Origin: Paenibacillus sp. PastM-3
GTDB lineage: Bacteria; Bacillota; Bacilli; Paenibacillales; Paenibacillaceae
Direction of reading: 5' to 3'
Assembly (NCBI RefSeq): GCF_029893965.1
Contig: NZ_JARXXP010000007.1
Span: forward strand, 62,001 to 126,000
DNA: 64,000 nt
A program made the position numbers and the translations under genes. How positions within the stretch are numbered: the stretch's first letter is position 1; each line of letters begins with the position of its first letter. Shown in pieces: positions 1 to 7,987 of the stretch. A model generated the notes under the pieces. The model worked only from the letters and a program-made list of their open reading frames with translations. It was not told the origin of the DNA and made no database searches.

Positions 1-305
1 CGCTGCTTGAACCGCCCTGTTCTTCATCCAGAAATGCGATGCGCTCTACAAGTGAATCCAATTTAGACAAAGACGACGTGGGCATCTTGCCCAGTGTGGC
101 TTGGAAAAATTGCTCTTCATATGTACGGATTGCCGCTCTAATAAGTCGCTCGATGCGATCGGGCGTAGGCGGTACAACTTTTATCTCCCGAAATCGCCGG
201 TATACAATCTCAACCAAATGTTCGAAGTCGTGATCCTGGAATAACACATTTTTGCATAGCCAATCGATTACCTCTTCAGCATCTTGGATGGTATCCTCAC
301 GAAAG
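1..305 (-). pseudogene. tnpA: Tn3-family transposase internal fragment
   Basis: This stretch is identical base for base to 13331-13635, inside the larger tnpA fragment of the transposon. It reads leftward and encodes the region after the N-terminal DUF4158-like domain of a Tn3-type transposase. Homology stops at base 305, directly against the terminal repeat that starts at 306. The fragment runs off the left edge, so its full extent is unknown. It may be the 3' half of a second copy of the element, or an assembly effect at a repeat. Confidence 0.85.
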
Positions 306-343
306 GGGGTAGTACCAGCGTAGCTGTCACCAAGGGCAAAGTA
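306..343 (+). repeat. Left terminal inverted repeat (IRL) of Tn3-family element
   Basis: 38-bp repeat starting GGGGTAGTACCAGCG and ending GCAAAGTA. It matches the inverted complement of 17788-17825 at 33 of 38 positions; the mismatches are positions 16, 22 and 28-30. Tn3-family transposases bind such ends. It abuts the tnpA fragment at 305. Confidence 0.9.
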
Positions 344-351
344 GATGTAAA

Positions 352-687
352 TTAAATGGGAAATTTATTGATAACCTCGTTATATTCCTGCTGGGCATCG
401 GTGATTGCAAGCTTCGAATAGATTTCCAATGACTTCCGGCTTTCATGACCGGAATACGGCTGTATGAGTGCGTCATCGATGCCCTGTTTATTGAGCCAGG
501 TCAACAGAAAATGACGCAGCTTGTGTGGCGACAGGTTTTGAGCAAGTTTAGCTTCCTCCAAATATTTGGCCAAAATCTTCCGTATTCCCCGATCCGTGTA
601 CATTTTCTTCCACGATGATTCAAATAAATAGACCGCATGTTTTTTCTTCAAAGTATTCGAGTAAATGACTGAACAATCCTGCCCCGT
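352..687 (-). pseudogene. Tyrosine recombinase C-terminal remnant (TnpI/XerD-like)
   Basis: The open frame starts after a stop at 688-690 and holds only the C-terminal catalytic part. HKLRH supplies the first His-Arg-His triad, SGH the second histidine, and EIYSKL the catalytic tyrosine. The N-terminal core-binding domain and first catalytic arginine are missing. Its place next to the left repeat resembles tnpI of Tn4430-type elements, where a tyrosine recombinase resolves cointegrates. It could instead be a leftover of another integrase. Not expected to be active. Confidence 0.75.
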
Positions 688-749
688 TTATTCAGTGATG
701 CACGCTGAAACTCAAAAAAAACGATGGATCGGTTCCATCGTTCGCGATC

Positions 750-1379
750 TCATAACCCGGAAGAAAAAGCAAGTGAATCCATTTGCTCACGATCTTGACT
801 CCGTTCGTCCTGGATCAATTGACATAACGTTCTCGCCAATATACGTCCAGCCGTTCTTGGCGCGACCAATCCCGGTAAACTTGGTGCCAACAAGGCCTTG
901 ATTCCACGTTTTTCGGCAAAACGAAAATCGGTTCCACCTGGTTTGGAAGCCAAATCAATAATAATAGCGTGATGCGGAATACGGGTCAACACACGAGAAG
1001 TAAGGATTTGCGCCGGAACCGTGTTAAAAATAATATCCACATTTACGCCTTCATCGTACAAATCTTTCGTATAAAACGGCTCAATCCCCATCTCCCATGC
1101 ACGTGCAAACTGCTCCGGTTTCTGCACCCCCGCTTTGACATGTGCACCCAGGCGCTGAAGCATTCCGGCTAGCGTAAGACCGATTCTCCCCAAACCCAGC
1201 ACCATACAACAGGAACCATGTATGGTAATGTCCGTATGTTGAATGGCCATCAATAAGGCGCCTTCCGCAGTGGGAATGGAATTGTATATGGCAACATCGT
1301 CCCTGCTGAATAATTCAATCAGATCTATTCCTAGTTCCACGCAAAGGTTCCTCAAGTAAGACTTGGCTATGCCAGTACC
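750..1379 (-). pseudogene. dpaA: Dipicolinate synthase subunit A, 3' part (interrupted by IS3)
   Basis: This is the C-terminal two thirds of DpaA (SpoVFA). It has the conserved RDDVAIYNSIPTAEG block, the nucleotide-binding VLGLGRIG loop and the ASKPGGTDFRFAEKRGIKAL block. DpaA with DpaB makes dipicolinic acid in the mother cell from dihydrodipicolinate. The frame opens at 1379 (GTGIAKSYL) straight after the IS3 element, so it has no start of its own. Compared with B. subtilis SpoVFA, about 17 residues are missing between this part and the 5' part at 2701-2952, so the insertion was accompanied by a small deletion. A working chromosomal dpaA elsewhere is likely. Confidence 0.88.
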
Positions 1380-1470
1380 GGGTTAACCCCCGAATTATGG
1401 ACACTGCACCTCTTATTCGACTGATTGCGTAGAAAACCTTGCATTTCTTGTGCTTTACAGATGACTGCGA

Positions 1471-2340
1471 TCATACCTTGATTACCTTGGGTTTTACGCT
1501 GCCTTGCTGGATCGCTTCGCTGTATTCGTATGGCGACATGTCGTAAATGCTTCCATGGATGCGTTTGCGGTTGTAGTTGTGAATAAAGCCGCTGACGATC
1601 TCATACGCCTGTTGGTAACTCTCAAAATCATGACGCTGATAGCATTCCGACTCCAGTATGGCGTGGAATGACTCGATGTGAGCGTTCTTATTCGGCGTCT
1701 TGGGCGGTATTCGCTCATGGACGATTTCAAATCGCTCACAGGCCGCTGCAAATCGATGGCTGATGAACTGTGGACCGTTGTCCGATCGAATAACGGGCCG
1801 ATTCGCTTTGTCAAAAAGCTGGCGCTTCATGAGCGCTTCCTGCGTGATCTGAACCAGATCCCTCGCCTCGCAGGACAGACCGTGGTGATAGGCAACAATC
1901 GCCCGGTCGAATACATCGATAATGCTCATCAGAAAGAAGAAGCGCTGCTCGCCTTCGATCCAGCCATACTTAATATCTGTTTCCCACAGTTGGTTGGAGG
2001 CAGTGACGACTCGGTTGTTCGCCAGTCGCTTGGGATGCTTGATCTTCAGCTTGCGCTGCGGCCGCAGTACGTTCATCTTCTTGCACAACCGGTAGACCTT
2101 CTTCTTGTTGATTACAAGGCGATGCTCACGCCGCAGCATTTTCGCCAGCTTGCGGTAGCCGTAGACGGACGTGTATTCGTCGGCTAACAGTTCCATAATC
2201 CACTCACTGATTTGTTCATCGCTTATGCGTTTGCCCTCTTGCGTGCAGGAGTAACCCGGCGCGGGGCGACCGCTTCTGTGGATGGGTTCGGGTTGCTGCT
2301 CCGTTCGATTCAGATGGGCATAATACGTGGAACGCCCCAC
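1471..2340 (-). CDS. IS3-family transposase OrfB (DDE integrase core)
   Basis: 289-residue frame from a GTG at 2340. An HTH_21-like segment precedes the rve core. Catalytic residues are visible: ETDIKY (first Asp), RSDNGPQF (second Asp) and NAHIESFHAILE (Glu). The frame stays open upstream to about 2439 and overlaps orfA. A run of eight A (leftward strand, about 2431-2438) is a likely -1 slippery site that would give the OrfAB fusion transposase. The orfA N-terminus is missing, so the element is probably inactive although orfB itself is complete. Confidence 0.88.
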   Translation of the reverse strand: MGRSTYYAHLNRTEQQPEPIHRSGRPAPGYSCTQEGKRISDEQISEWIMELLADEYTSVYGYRKLAKMLRREHRLVINKKKVYRLCKKMNVLRPQRKLKIKHPKRLANNRVVTASNQLWETDIKYGWIEGEQRFFFLMSIIDVFDRAIVAYHHGLSCEARDLVQITQEALMKRQLFDKANRPVIRSDNGPQFISHRFAAACERFEIVHERIPPKTPNKNAHIESFHAILESECYQRHDFESYQQAYEIVSGFIHNYNRKRIHGSIYDMSPYEYSEAIQQGSVKPKVIKV

Positions 2341-2402
2341 TTCCAGAATGCGCAGTACAAGAGCGATGGGATGACCCTGCTCGATGTAATCTTGCGCAAG
2401 GG

Positions 2403-2693
2403 CTATTTTATCCGCAAGTGTGGGTTCGTTTTTTTTAATAGGTCACGGAGGATTTCCCTTTCCAGCGCTTGCTCGGCATAAAGCTTCTTGAGTTTTTCGT
2501 GCTCTTTTTCCAAGGCCGCGTAGTCTGCTGCTGAAGGAATGAACGCCGCCTGCTTCAACGCTGATCCGTCTAGCTGATCCAGGTCTTGGCGATCCAACTG
2601 CTTAGCCCAGCGCAACACCATCTTCGGATCAAGCTCATGCTGCCGCGCCACCGCTGTCATATTACCAATCTCTTTCCCCTTGGCCACAACCAT
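2403..2693 (-). CDS. IS3-family OrfA (helix-turn-helix, N-terminally truncated)
   Basis: 96 residues from an ATG at 2693. The protein has the MTAVARQHELDPKMVLRWAKQ helix-turn-helix and a leucine-zipper-like coiled coil (EKEHEKLKKLYAEQALEREIL) typical of IS3 OrfA. Family members normally have about 15-20 more residues in front, beginning with a YxxEFK-type motif. Here the IS boundary or a deletion removes them. It overlaps orfB in another frame, with the slippery A-run near its end. Confidence 0.75.
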   Translation of the reverse strand: MVVAKGKEIGNMTAVARQHELDPKMVLRWAKQLDRQDLDQLDGSALKQAAFIPSAADYAALEKEHEKLKKLYAEQALEREILRDLLKKTNPHLRIK

Positions 2694-2700
2694 CTTTTTG

Positions 2701-2952
2701 AAATAACGTTTCAGATGAAAATGAAGACTCTACTCTGCCATGGTCGTCTGTACCGACAACCGGTAATATCAATACATCAGCATTGCGAAGCACCTCCCTC
2801 GTAAGCTTGGAATGCTGAACTTCAAGAAGTTGTTCGTGCAAATCTTCATAACCGATTACCACAACATTTGCATCCAGGTCTGTGAATGACCGAATGATTT
2901 CAAGATGTCGGGCATCGCCTCCAAGGAAAACAATATGCAGACCCGTTAACAA
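2701..2952 (-). pseudogene. dpaA: Dipicolinate synthase subunit A, 5' part
   Basis: The first 84 codons of DpaA, beginning at a TTG at 2952 after a GGGGG ribosome site. The Rossmann-type start LHIVFLGGDARHLEIIR matches the SpoVFA N-terminus. Homology ends at SSFSSETLF (about 2701), where the IS3 element begins. The gene is 36 bases downstream of the YunC-like gene and probably shared a transcript with it. Confidence 0.85.
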
Positions 2953-2988
2953 AAAATCCCCCTACTTTCCTTAAGTATGGATTTAAAA

Positions 2989-3303
2989 TTAACTAACCTC
3001 GTTTACCATCTTTAAAAGGGCATCTGCTCCTTTCATCCCAGGGCAAATTCCGCGTAATTCCGCCTCTGTGGTCACCATATCGAGTGGGGCATCCAGCAAT
3101 TGCTCTATTGTTCGTACCCCGGTTGCGCGTCCTGCCACAATGCGGCGATCGTTTAATTTCTCATTTAACAAACGAATATCAAGCGCTCCGCACATGATAT
3201 ATCCGTGATCGGTTGTGATGGCCAGAAGTGTTGTTTTGGGCAGGGCGACCTCGATACTTATAACCTGATGACCTTCAACTTCAATCGGTTTCATCATGAT
3301 CAT
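2989..3303 (-). CDS. DUF1805 (YunC-like) protein
   Basis: 104 residues. The sequence matches the DUF1805/YunC family, with conserved blocks such as LPKTTLLAITTDHGYIMCGA, LLNEKL and GRATGVRT. Family members are small single-domain proteins of unknown biochemical role; this one is of normal length. An AAAGGAG site lies 11 bases before the ATG at 3303. The gene lies upstream of dpaA in the same direction, so the two were probably one operon on the transposon. Its link to spores is inferred only from context. Confidence 0.82.
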   Translation of the reverse strand: MIMMKPIEVEGHQVISIEVALPKTTLLAITTDHGYIMCGALDIRLLNEKLNDRRIVAGRATGVRTIEQLLDAPLDMVTTEAELRGICPGMKGADALLKMVNEVS

Positions 3304-3469
3304 CTATGATGCAGCTCCTTTTTTTCTACACTATATGCCGGGCGTGATATTTGCACCATAGACTGTTGCCCAAATCCGATATTACTTGTATTCGTTGGAA
3401 GCCTTCTCCCCCTTCGCCATATACATGTGTAAATTGGACTTCGATTCAATTCCATGTAATTTTTGAGAA

Positions 3470-4984
3470 TTATAACAAAGGAGATAACAAACGCGCTGCT
3501 TGATCAAGCATGCGCTCGGAAGAAGTACGATGCATATGATCTTCCAAACGATATGGAGTAGCCTCGGCGAGATCCCGTTCGAATTGTTCCGTAAGCTCCC
3601 GGGCCACATCAGAATGATACATCACTGCACACACTTCGTAGTTTAAACGGTAACTACGGAGATCGTAGTTGGAAGAACCCACTTCGGCAATCTCGCCATC
3701 GATAATCATGACTTTGGCGTGCAATACCCCTTTGTTGTACTGAAACACATTGATCCCTGCTTCCACGAGTTCGCCATAATACGTACGGCTTGCAGCTCCT
3801 GCAACTTTAGGAATCACTTGGCGCGGCACCAGTAATCTCACTCGAACGCCACGCGCCGCGGCTGTTTTGATGGCCATAATGATATCCGCATCGGGTATAA
3901 AATAAGGGTTGGTCACGTCGATGGTTCGGGTCGCCTGCGTCAGGCAGATGAAATGCATTTCCCGAATGACCGGAGTAGGCAGCCCGGGATTGCCTTCGAA
4001 TATCTGTATATAGACGTTATGCGAATCCTTGGATGGGGAAGCTTTTCCCATGTGGGGGCCTTCCATCGTTCCCAGCTCCGATCCCCATTCCCATCCGTAT
4101 CCTCGTTCTGTTTTGCCGGATGGAAATGGATGAATGGCTTTATCGTCAGAAAGTTGAGCCGATTCAGGGAGAAATTTTGCCTTTCTCGTTAAATGGAGCA
4201 TGTCCGGTGACGCCATTTTCCAGTGAGCCTCAAAAACGGCTTTCACATCATCCGCTGTTTCGCCGGTTAACCGCATATGAGTGTCGCGCCAAAAATCGAC
4301 ATCCGGCTTCATTCCGGTATACTCGTCCCCAACGTTGATTCCTCCCATGAAGGCTTCCTTTCCGTCGACGATGACGATCTTGCAATGATCCCGGTATGTC
4401 AAGTTGGATAGTACCCAGGGGAATCGCAAGGGAAAGATGGTCCTGCATTCAATGCCTGCTTCCATCATCCGGCGAACCGCATGTTTGGGAAACGACCGGC
4501 TTCCCCAGCCATCCCTTATAAAACGAATGTTCACACCGGATAAAGCCCGGTCAATCAGCACATCTGTGATACGTTTACCGATATGGTCATTCCGGTATAT
4601 GTAATATTCCAGATCGATTGTCTTTTGTGCGGCCTGAATTGATTGAAGGAGTTTTCCGTAGGTTTCCATCCCGTTCGTGAGGATTTGGACGTAACCGGTT
4701 CGAAGGCCACTGACAGACAAAGGTTGCAAAGCCCGAGCGATAACAAAAGCGGAGTCACCAGATGCTGGAGGCAACGCTATCGGGTTATTGTGCGAAGAAA
4801 CGAGCTTGTCCCGCCGCATTTGCACAGGATTCGTGACGAACAGGTAACAAACGAATCCGATAATCGGTAATACAAGTCCGACTGATATCCAAGTCAACGC
4901 TTTGGCGGGGCGGCGCACCTCCCGAACCGCAATAATGATCAACAGTGCCGTATTTACTAGCCATAATCCTGCTATCCATGCCAA
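3470..4984 (-). CDS. cls: Cardiolipin synthase (phospholipase D family)
   Basis: About 504 residues if translation starts at the TTG at 4984, nine bases after GGGAGG; the open frame upstream overlaps the DUF1657 gene and a hairpin and is unlikely to be coding. Two N-terminal membrane segments (WIAGLWLVNTALLIIIAV and a second after ALTWISVGLVLPIIGF) precede two PLD domains. Their HKD motifs are HCKIVIVD with GGINVGDEY, and HAKVMIID with GSSNYDLRS. The enzyme condenses two phosphatidylglycerols to cardiolipin at the membrane. A decayed paralogue lies at 11394-12091, also next to a DUF1657 gene. Cardiolipin synthase genes accompany mobile spoVA cassettes in Bacillus; a role in the spore inner membrane is inferred. 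Confidence 0.92.
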   Translation of the reverse strand: MAWIAGLWLVNTALLIIIAVREVRRPAKALTWISVGLVLPIIGFVCYLFVTNPVQMRRDKLVSSHNNPIALPPASGDSAFVIARALQPLSVSGLRTGYVQILTNGMETYGKLLQSIQAAQKTIDLEYYIYRNDHIGKRITDVLIDRALSGVNIRFIRDGWGSRSFPKHAVRRMMEAGIECRTIFPLRFPWVLSNLTYRDHCKIVIVDGKEAFMGGINVGDEYTGMKPDVDFWRDTHMRLTGETADDVKAVFEAHWKMASPDMLHLTRKAKFLPESAQLSDDKAIHPFPSGKTERGYGWEWGSELGTMEGPHMGKASPSKDSHNVYIQIFEGNPGLPTPVIREMHFICLTQATRTIDVTNPYFIPDADIIMAIKTAAARGVRVRLLVPRQVIPKVAGAASRTYYGELVEAGINVFQYNKGVLHAKVMIIDGEIAEVGSSNYDLRSYRLNYEVCAVMYHSDVARELTEQFERDLAEATPYRLEDHMHRTSSERMLDQAARLLSPLL

Positions 4985-5037
4985 GAAAATCAGCCTCCCA
5001 ATCCTGTCGTCTACGAGGGAATAAAGATAAAGGGGCA

Positions 5038-5064
5038 GCCATGCCGAGAAGAGATCGGCATGGC
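5038..5064. terminator. Hairpin after first DUF1657 gene
   Basis: A perfect 10-bp stem (GCCATGCCGA / TCGGCATGGC, 7-base loop) lies just beyond the DUF1657 stop. The T-run is clearer in the rightward direction (CTTTTTT) than the leftward one, so it may be bidirectional or an attenuator before cls. Confidence 0.6.
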
Positions 5065-5069
5065 CTTTT

Positions 5070-5276
5070 TTAGAAACCTTTATACTGCGGTTCTTCCTGT
5101 TCAATTTGTTGTAACCGTGGAGTGACCTGGTCAATAATGTTTTGTGTCTGTTGCGCTGCATTTGTGAACGTGGTTTTGGCCTGCTGGTTTTGAGTATTTA
5201 ACGCAAACTGTTCAAAGCTGGCCTGTGCGCTTTTTAATGAAGCTACAGCTGTTTTCACTTGAGAAGCTACCGTCAT
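5070..5276 (-). CDS. DUF1657 protein, first copy
   Basis: 68 residues from the ATG at 5276, after an ideal AGGAGGTGATC site. The protein is a small alpha-helical domain (TVASQVKTAVASLKSAQAS, then a Gln/Ala-rich helix), ending EPQYKGF. It is closely similar to the second copy at 10951-11157 and related to the C-terminal tail of the DUF421 protein at 9880-10740. DUF1657 proteins recur in mobile spoVA cassettes; their function is unknown. It lies upstream of cls in the same direction. Confidence 0.88.
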   Translation of the reverse strand: MTVASQVKTAVASLKSAQASFEQFALNTQNQQAKTTFTNAAQQTQNIIDQVTPRLQQIEQEEPQYKGF

Positions 5277-5307
5277 GTTGATCACCTCCTGAAATGGCAT
5301 CCATATG

Positions 5308-5337
5308 TAATATGTCAACCCGTCAGAAAAATAATGA
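5308..5337 (-). promoter_or_regulatory. Possible sigma-G promoter of first DUF1657 gene
   Basis: Leftward strand: CATATTA (-10, matching CATNNTA) with TCATT 18 bases upstream as a weak -35. It lies about 30 bases before the start codon. The -10 is exact but the -35 is poor, so this is tentative. Confidence 0.4.
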
Positions 5338-5364
5338 ATGGTAAAATTTTACGATTGGCTATTG

Positions 5365-5932
5365 TCAGGGGTTAGAGTCTTTTTGAAAAGATTTACCGAA
5401 ATCTATGCCCTTCTTGGCAATGCTTGAAGCCAGCAAGTACAGCCCAACATAGATAGGAAAAGAATAGGTATGCATCCAGTGAACGGGGTGGTATAAATCG
5501 GCCATTTGTGAGACCGGCTCGGCCACAAAAGCGGAAAATCCCCCAAATAGGAGAGCTTTGAACAACGGATGTATGCCAGACTTGTACTGGTGTAAGAACA
5601 TAACCGTGACGGGAAGAAGTGAAAAATTCCATGGAAAATTGGCCGGCATGAACGGTACGACTTCCCAGTGATAATGCAAGAGTCCCATGGCAATCCCAAG
5701 CTGGTCCAGCCACGATAATCATCGTAAGCCCGGATAGGAGAAACTGTCCCGTAGCTCTCTTATCCCGAAATCCGATCCAAAATAGCCAGGGGCATATCGA
5801 TAAACCTACTCCAAACCACCATTGCCGCGTAAACAGTACGTGAGTGCGCCAAATGTCAGTCATGTTGCGGTGTGCTTCAACAATCAATTGATAGGCTTGT
5901 TCGATTGCATGATGAATCTGATTTTCGTCCAC
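5365..5932 (-). pseudogene. CBO0543-family membrane protein, frameshifted
   Basis: The N-terminal half reads from a GTG at 5932 behind AAAGGGGTGG and includes a Trp-rich first membrane segment (QWWFGVGLSICPWLFWIGF). At about 5700-5712 the frame must shift to continue as QLGIAMGLLHYHWEVVPFMP and then PVTVMFLHQ and AEPVSQMADLY to the stop at 5365. Together the two frames give one four- to five-helix membrane protein of the CBO0543 type, function unknown. One base change restores it, so sequencing error is possible. Confidence 0.65.
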
Positions 5933-6000
5933 CGATCCACCCCTTTCCGTTATCCGGATACCGATCATTTTTCATTCGATATGTGCCTGCTTTGCCTGCT

Positions 6001-6474
6001 TTATATACGCGAGTTTCCATACAGTATATTCGACGTTACAAATACGCCAACCGGTGGCAACGAAGTTGAAGGCGGTTGCGGTGGGACATAGCCGCTATAC
6101 CCCGCCAAGCTTATATCAGTTGTCGCTACCCAGGTTCCATATTCGCCCGCCTGTATAGAGGGAGGTAGCATCTGCAGACGTCCGGTGAGAACCAGATGCC
6201 GAAGTTGAATCTGGACATCGTCATAGATGGTTAAATGGCCGGAGTAGGCGGCGTAGGGGGAATGAAACATGATCTGCTGCGCGCTTTCATTCCAGCTTCC
6301 TTCAATCGGAATCGGCGTTCCGCGAAATTGGATGGTGCCTTGAATTTGTTGGTCCGGCAAAACACGCATCACGAGTTTGCCCCACACAACCGGTCTTCCG
6401 GCGACAGATGCATGAACTCCCCATATGGAAAAGGGAGGTAAACTCTTTGTACTTGTTTGAGCCGCAACGGACAT
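6001..6474 (-). CDS. Hypothetical protein (157 aa)
   Basis: Starts at ATG 6474 after TTGAGGAGTGATGAATC, a good ribosome site. The protein has no membrane segment or signal peptide. It looks beta-rich, with repeated short hydrophobic strands (VVWGKLVMRVLP, IQGTIQFRG, GHLTIYDDVQIQLRHLVLTG) and a Pro-rich tail (YVPPQPPSTSLPPVG). I do not recognise a family. It lies within the spore-gene transposon. Confidence 0.65.
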   Translation of the reverse strand: MSVAAQTSTKSLPPFSIWGVHASVAGRPVVWGKLVMRVLPDQQIQGTIQFRGTPIPIEGSWNESAQQIMFHSPYAAYSGHLTIYDDVQIQLRHLVLTGRLQMLPPSIQAGEYGTWVATTDISLAGYSGYVPPQPPSTSLPPVGVFVTSNILYGNSRI

Positions 6475-6479
6475 GATTC

Positions 6480-6954
6480 ATCACTCCTCAAAGTTGGATC
6501 ACGTCATTATATGCGTCATCGGCAAAAATGCCAGTCACTGGGCATGAATTGTTTACAGATAACCGAACATGATCAAGTAAAAGAAGTGGACCCCTTATAT
6601 TGGTTGATTCTTAATGCAGACAGGTTTCGAACAGAATTGTTTCAACCCATCCCAGTTGCCCCAGATGCAATTTTTACATCGATTCGGTTGTCTTGGGGTA
6701 GAGATAGTCCGGTTTTCAACGCTTGTACTGAATGTTGGTGACATGTAGGTATCCGCCTTTCCAAATTTATGCAAACAGCATTTAAGTTGTCCAGAAACGA
6801 ATCATCCTATTCCGCCAAGCAGTAATCCGCATCGTGAAAGTTCCGCTTGGATTCGATCCCATCTACCCTTGTCCCCTGCATACAAATATCAAAGACCGGA
6901 GCTGCCCATTTTGGGCAACAGCCGGCCTTTTGGTGGTCCTATTTCGCAGGCATT
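6480..6954. other. Intergenic region with a hairpin
   Basis: No convincing gene is seen on either strand. At about 6896-6925 an imperfect stem (CCGG-GCT-GCCC / GGGC-AGC-CGG) lies just beyond the stop of the 76-aa gene and may end that leftward transcript. Confidence 0.4.
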
Positions 6955-7185
6955 CTACCGATGGCTCGAATCGCAAACATTTTTCACACACCGATTCTCC
7001 CAGTTGTTGCAGAAGTCCTCATATACTTGCTCTACGCCACAGTCGGATAGCATGTGCCTGGCCAAAAAGTCATACCAGAACTGGTCGAAAGACAAGGGCA
7101 TCCGGGTTCCATATTGGGAACGAAGGGTTACATAGCGGACCCAGATTTTGATTCGGAATGCGGCCAATTCATCACATCGCTCCAT
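6955..7185 (-). CDS. Hypothetical protein (76 aa)
   Basis: Starts at ATG 7185, twelve bases after the stop of the 67-aa gene, with an AAAGGCGA site between. Rich in aromatic and charged residues (FDQFWYDFLARHML, YEDFCNNWENRCV), with three cysteines, no signal peptide. It is probably co-transcribed with the upstream gene. No family recognised. Confidence 0.55.
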   Translation of the reverse strand: MERCDELAAFRIKIWVRYVTLRSQYGTRMPLSFDQFWYDFLARHMLSDCGVEQVYEDFCNNWENRCVKNVCDSSHR

Positions 7186-7197
7186 GTCGGTTCGCCT

Positions 7198-7401
7198 TTA
7201 AGCGGCGCTGGTGTCGCTGGATATTTCTGACGTTTTCGCTTTTTCTTCGGAGAGCTTTTGAAATTGTTTCGCCCTTTCCAGATGAAAGGTACGTAATTGT
7301 TCGTGATACTGAGCCATTTTCATGTGCCAATCGTACATTTGCCTGACATAAGCGGCCTGGTCATGCGTATACATGGGCATTGCCTGTTTGATAAACTGCA
7401 T
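7198..7401 (-). CDS. Hypothetical helical protein (67 aa)
   Basis: ATG at 7401 is preceded by an excellent AAGGAGGAATG site. The protein is charged and helical with many Met, His and Gln residues (YDWHMKMAQYHEQLRTFHLE), ending in a Ser/Thr/Ala-rich tail. It resembles small spore-associated proteins only in size and composition. It leads a two-gene leftward unit with the 76-aa gene. Confidence 0.65.
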   Translation of the reverse strand: MQFIKQAMPMYTHDQAAYVRQMYDWHMKMAQYHEQLRTFHLERAKQFQKLSEEKAKTSEISSDTSAA

Positions 7402-7567
7402 TTGAAAACATTCCTCCTTGGGTTAGGTAAAGTTGAACTTACAGCATTAGTCTATGGCAGGCGCATAGAAGCGACAACGGCATCCGCCCGGTTTCCGGTC
7501 ATTTTATCGGGTTGGTTGTCTATATGCAGGCGGAAACACCGCCTTTTGGGGACCTGACTCCTATGAT

Positions 7568-7596
7568 GCATAAAGGATATGAAAATCGGAATAATA
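7568..7596 (+). promoter_or_regulatory. Possible sigma-G-type promoter of 57-aa gene
   Basis: GCATA (-35, fits GMATR) is followed by a 17-base spacer and AATAATA (-10, CATNNTA with one mismatch). It sits about 43 bases before the small rightward gene at 7639. Tentative, but consistent with forespore expression of neighbours. Confidence 0.4.
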
Positions 7597-7638
7597 TCAG
7601 TTGCATATTCTGAAAATGGCGAATGAAAAGGAGAAAGT

Positions 7639-7812
7639 ATGGAAAAAAGCGAACTTAAATCACAATTTAGACAGCGAATCAAAACGACAAGTAACAAATC
7701 TCCAATAATCTTGGATGGAAAGGCAAGTGAAAATGTTCCAACCGAGCCGAGTTTAATGGAGCGAACCAAAGAAGTGATGGAGAATATAGGAACCGAAATA
7801 AATAGTGTCTGA
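7639..7812 (+). CDS. Small hypothetical protein (57 aa)
   Basis: ATG at 7639 follows AAAAGGAGAAAGT, a strong ribosome site, and the frame runs 57 codons to TGA at 7810-7812. The protein is very polar: Lys/Gln/Arg-rich at the start (KSQFRQRIKTT), Glu-rich at the end (LMERTKEVMENIGTEI), with no cysteine or tryptophan. It is read opposite to its neighbours, with a sigma-G-like promoter. No family recognised; a small forespore protein is an inference. Confidence 0.5.
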   Translation: MEKSELKSQFRQRIKTTSNKSPIILDGKASENVPTEPSLMERTKEVMENIGTEINSV

Positions 7813-7987
7813 CAGTATATGGCTTTTATAGCTTGGTTAACGTAACCTTTGAGATTATCGATGGGGACATTCCGTACAGATTTGGAACAAGTAAATGTTT
7901 CTCATAATCAAAACCGGCCGGTTAGGGATCGCCCTGACCGACCGTTACAGTGTATTTTAGCCAACGAAATTTGGATTGGGCCCCGTA

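Larger units (their letters stand above)
1380..2700 (-). mobile_element. IS3-family insertion sequence inside dpaA
   Basis: The segment between the two dpaA parts holds overlapping orfA (HTH) and orfB (DDE integrase) frames, the IS3 layout. One end near 1380 reads GGGTTAACCCCCGAATTATG, similar in style to IS150-group ends. At the other end orfA lacks its usual N-terminus and no matching repeat is visible, so that end looks truncated together with a few dpaA codons. Boundaries are approximate. Confidence 0.82.

Noticed and set aside
4984..5161. Longer cls start at 5161
   Set aside because: It would overlap the DUF1657 gene and a terminator-like hairpin; the TTG at 4984 has a good site and gives a normal length.
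5690..5720. Programmed frameshift in the CBO0543-like gene
   Set aside because: No slippery heptamer or stimulatory hairpin is evident, so a mutation or sequencing error is more likely.
6457..6741. 94-codon rightward frame opposite the start of the 157-aa gene
   Set aside because: No ribosome site, unusual composition, and it overlaps the well-supported leftward start.
7452..7769. 105-codon leftward frame over the 57-aa gene
   Set aside because: Lacks a ribosome site; the rightward 57-aa frame has a strong one.
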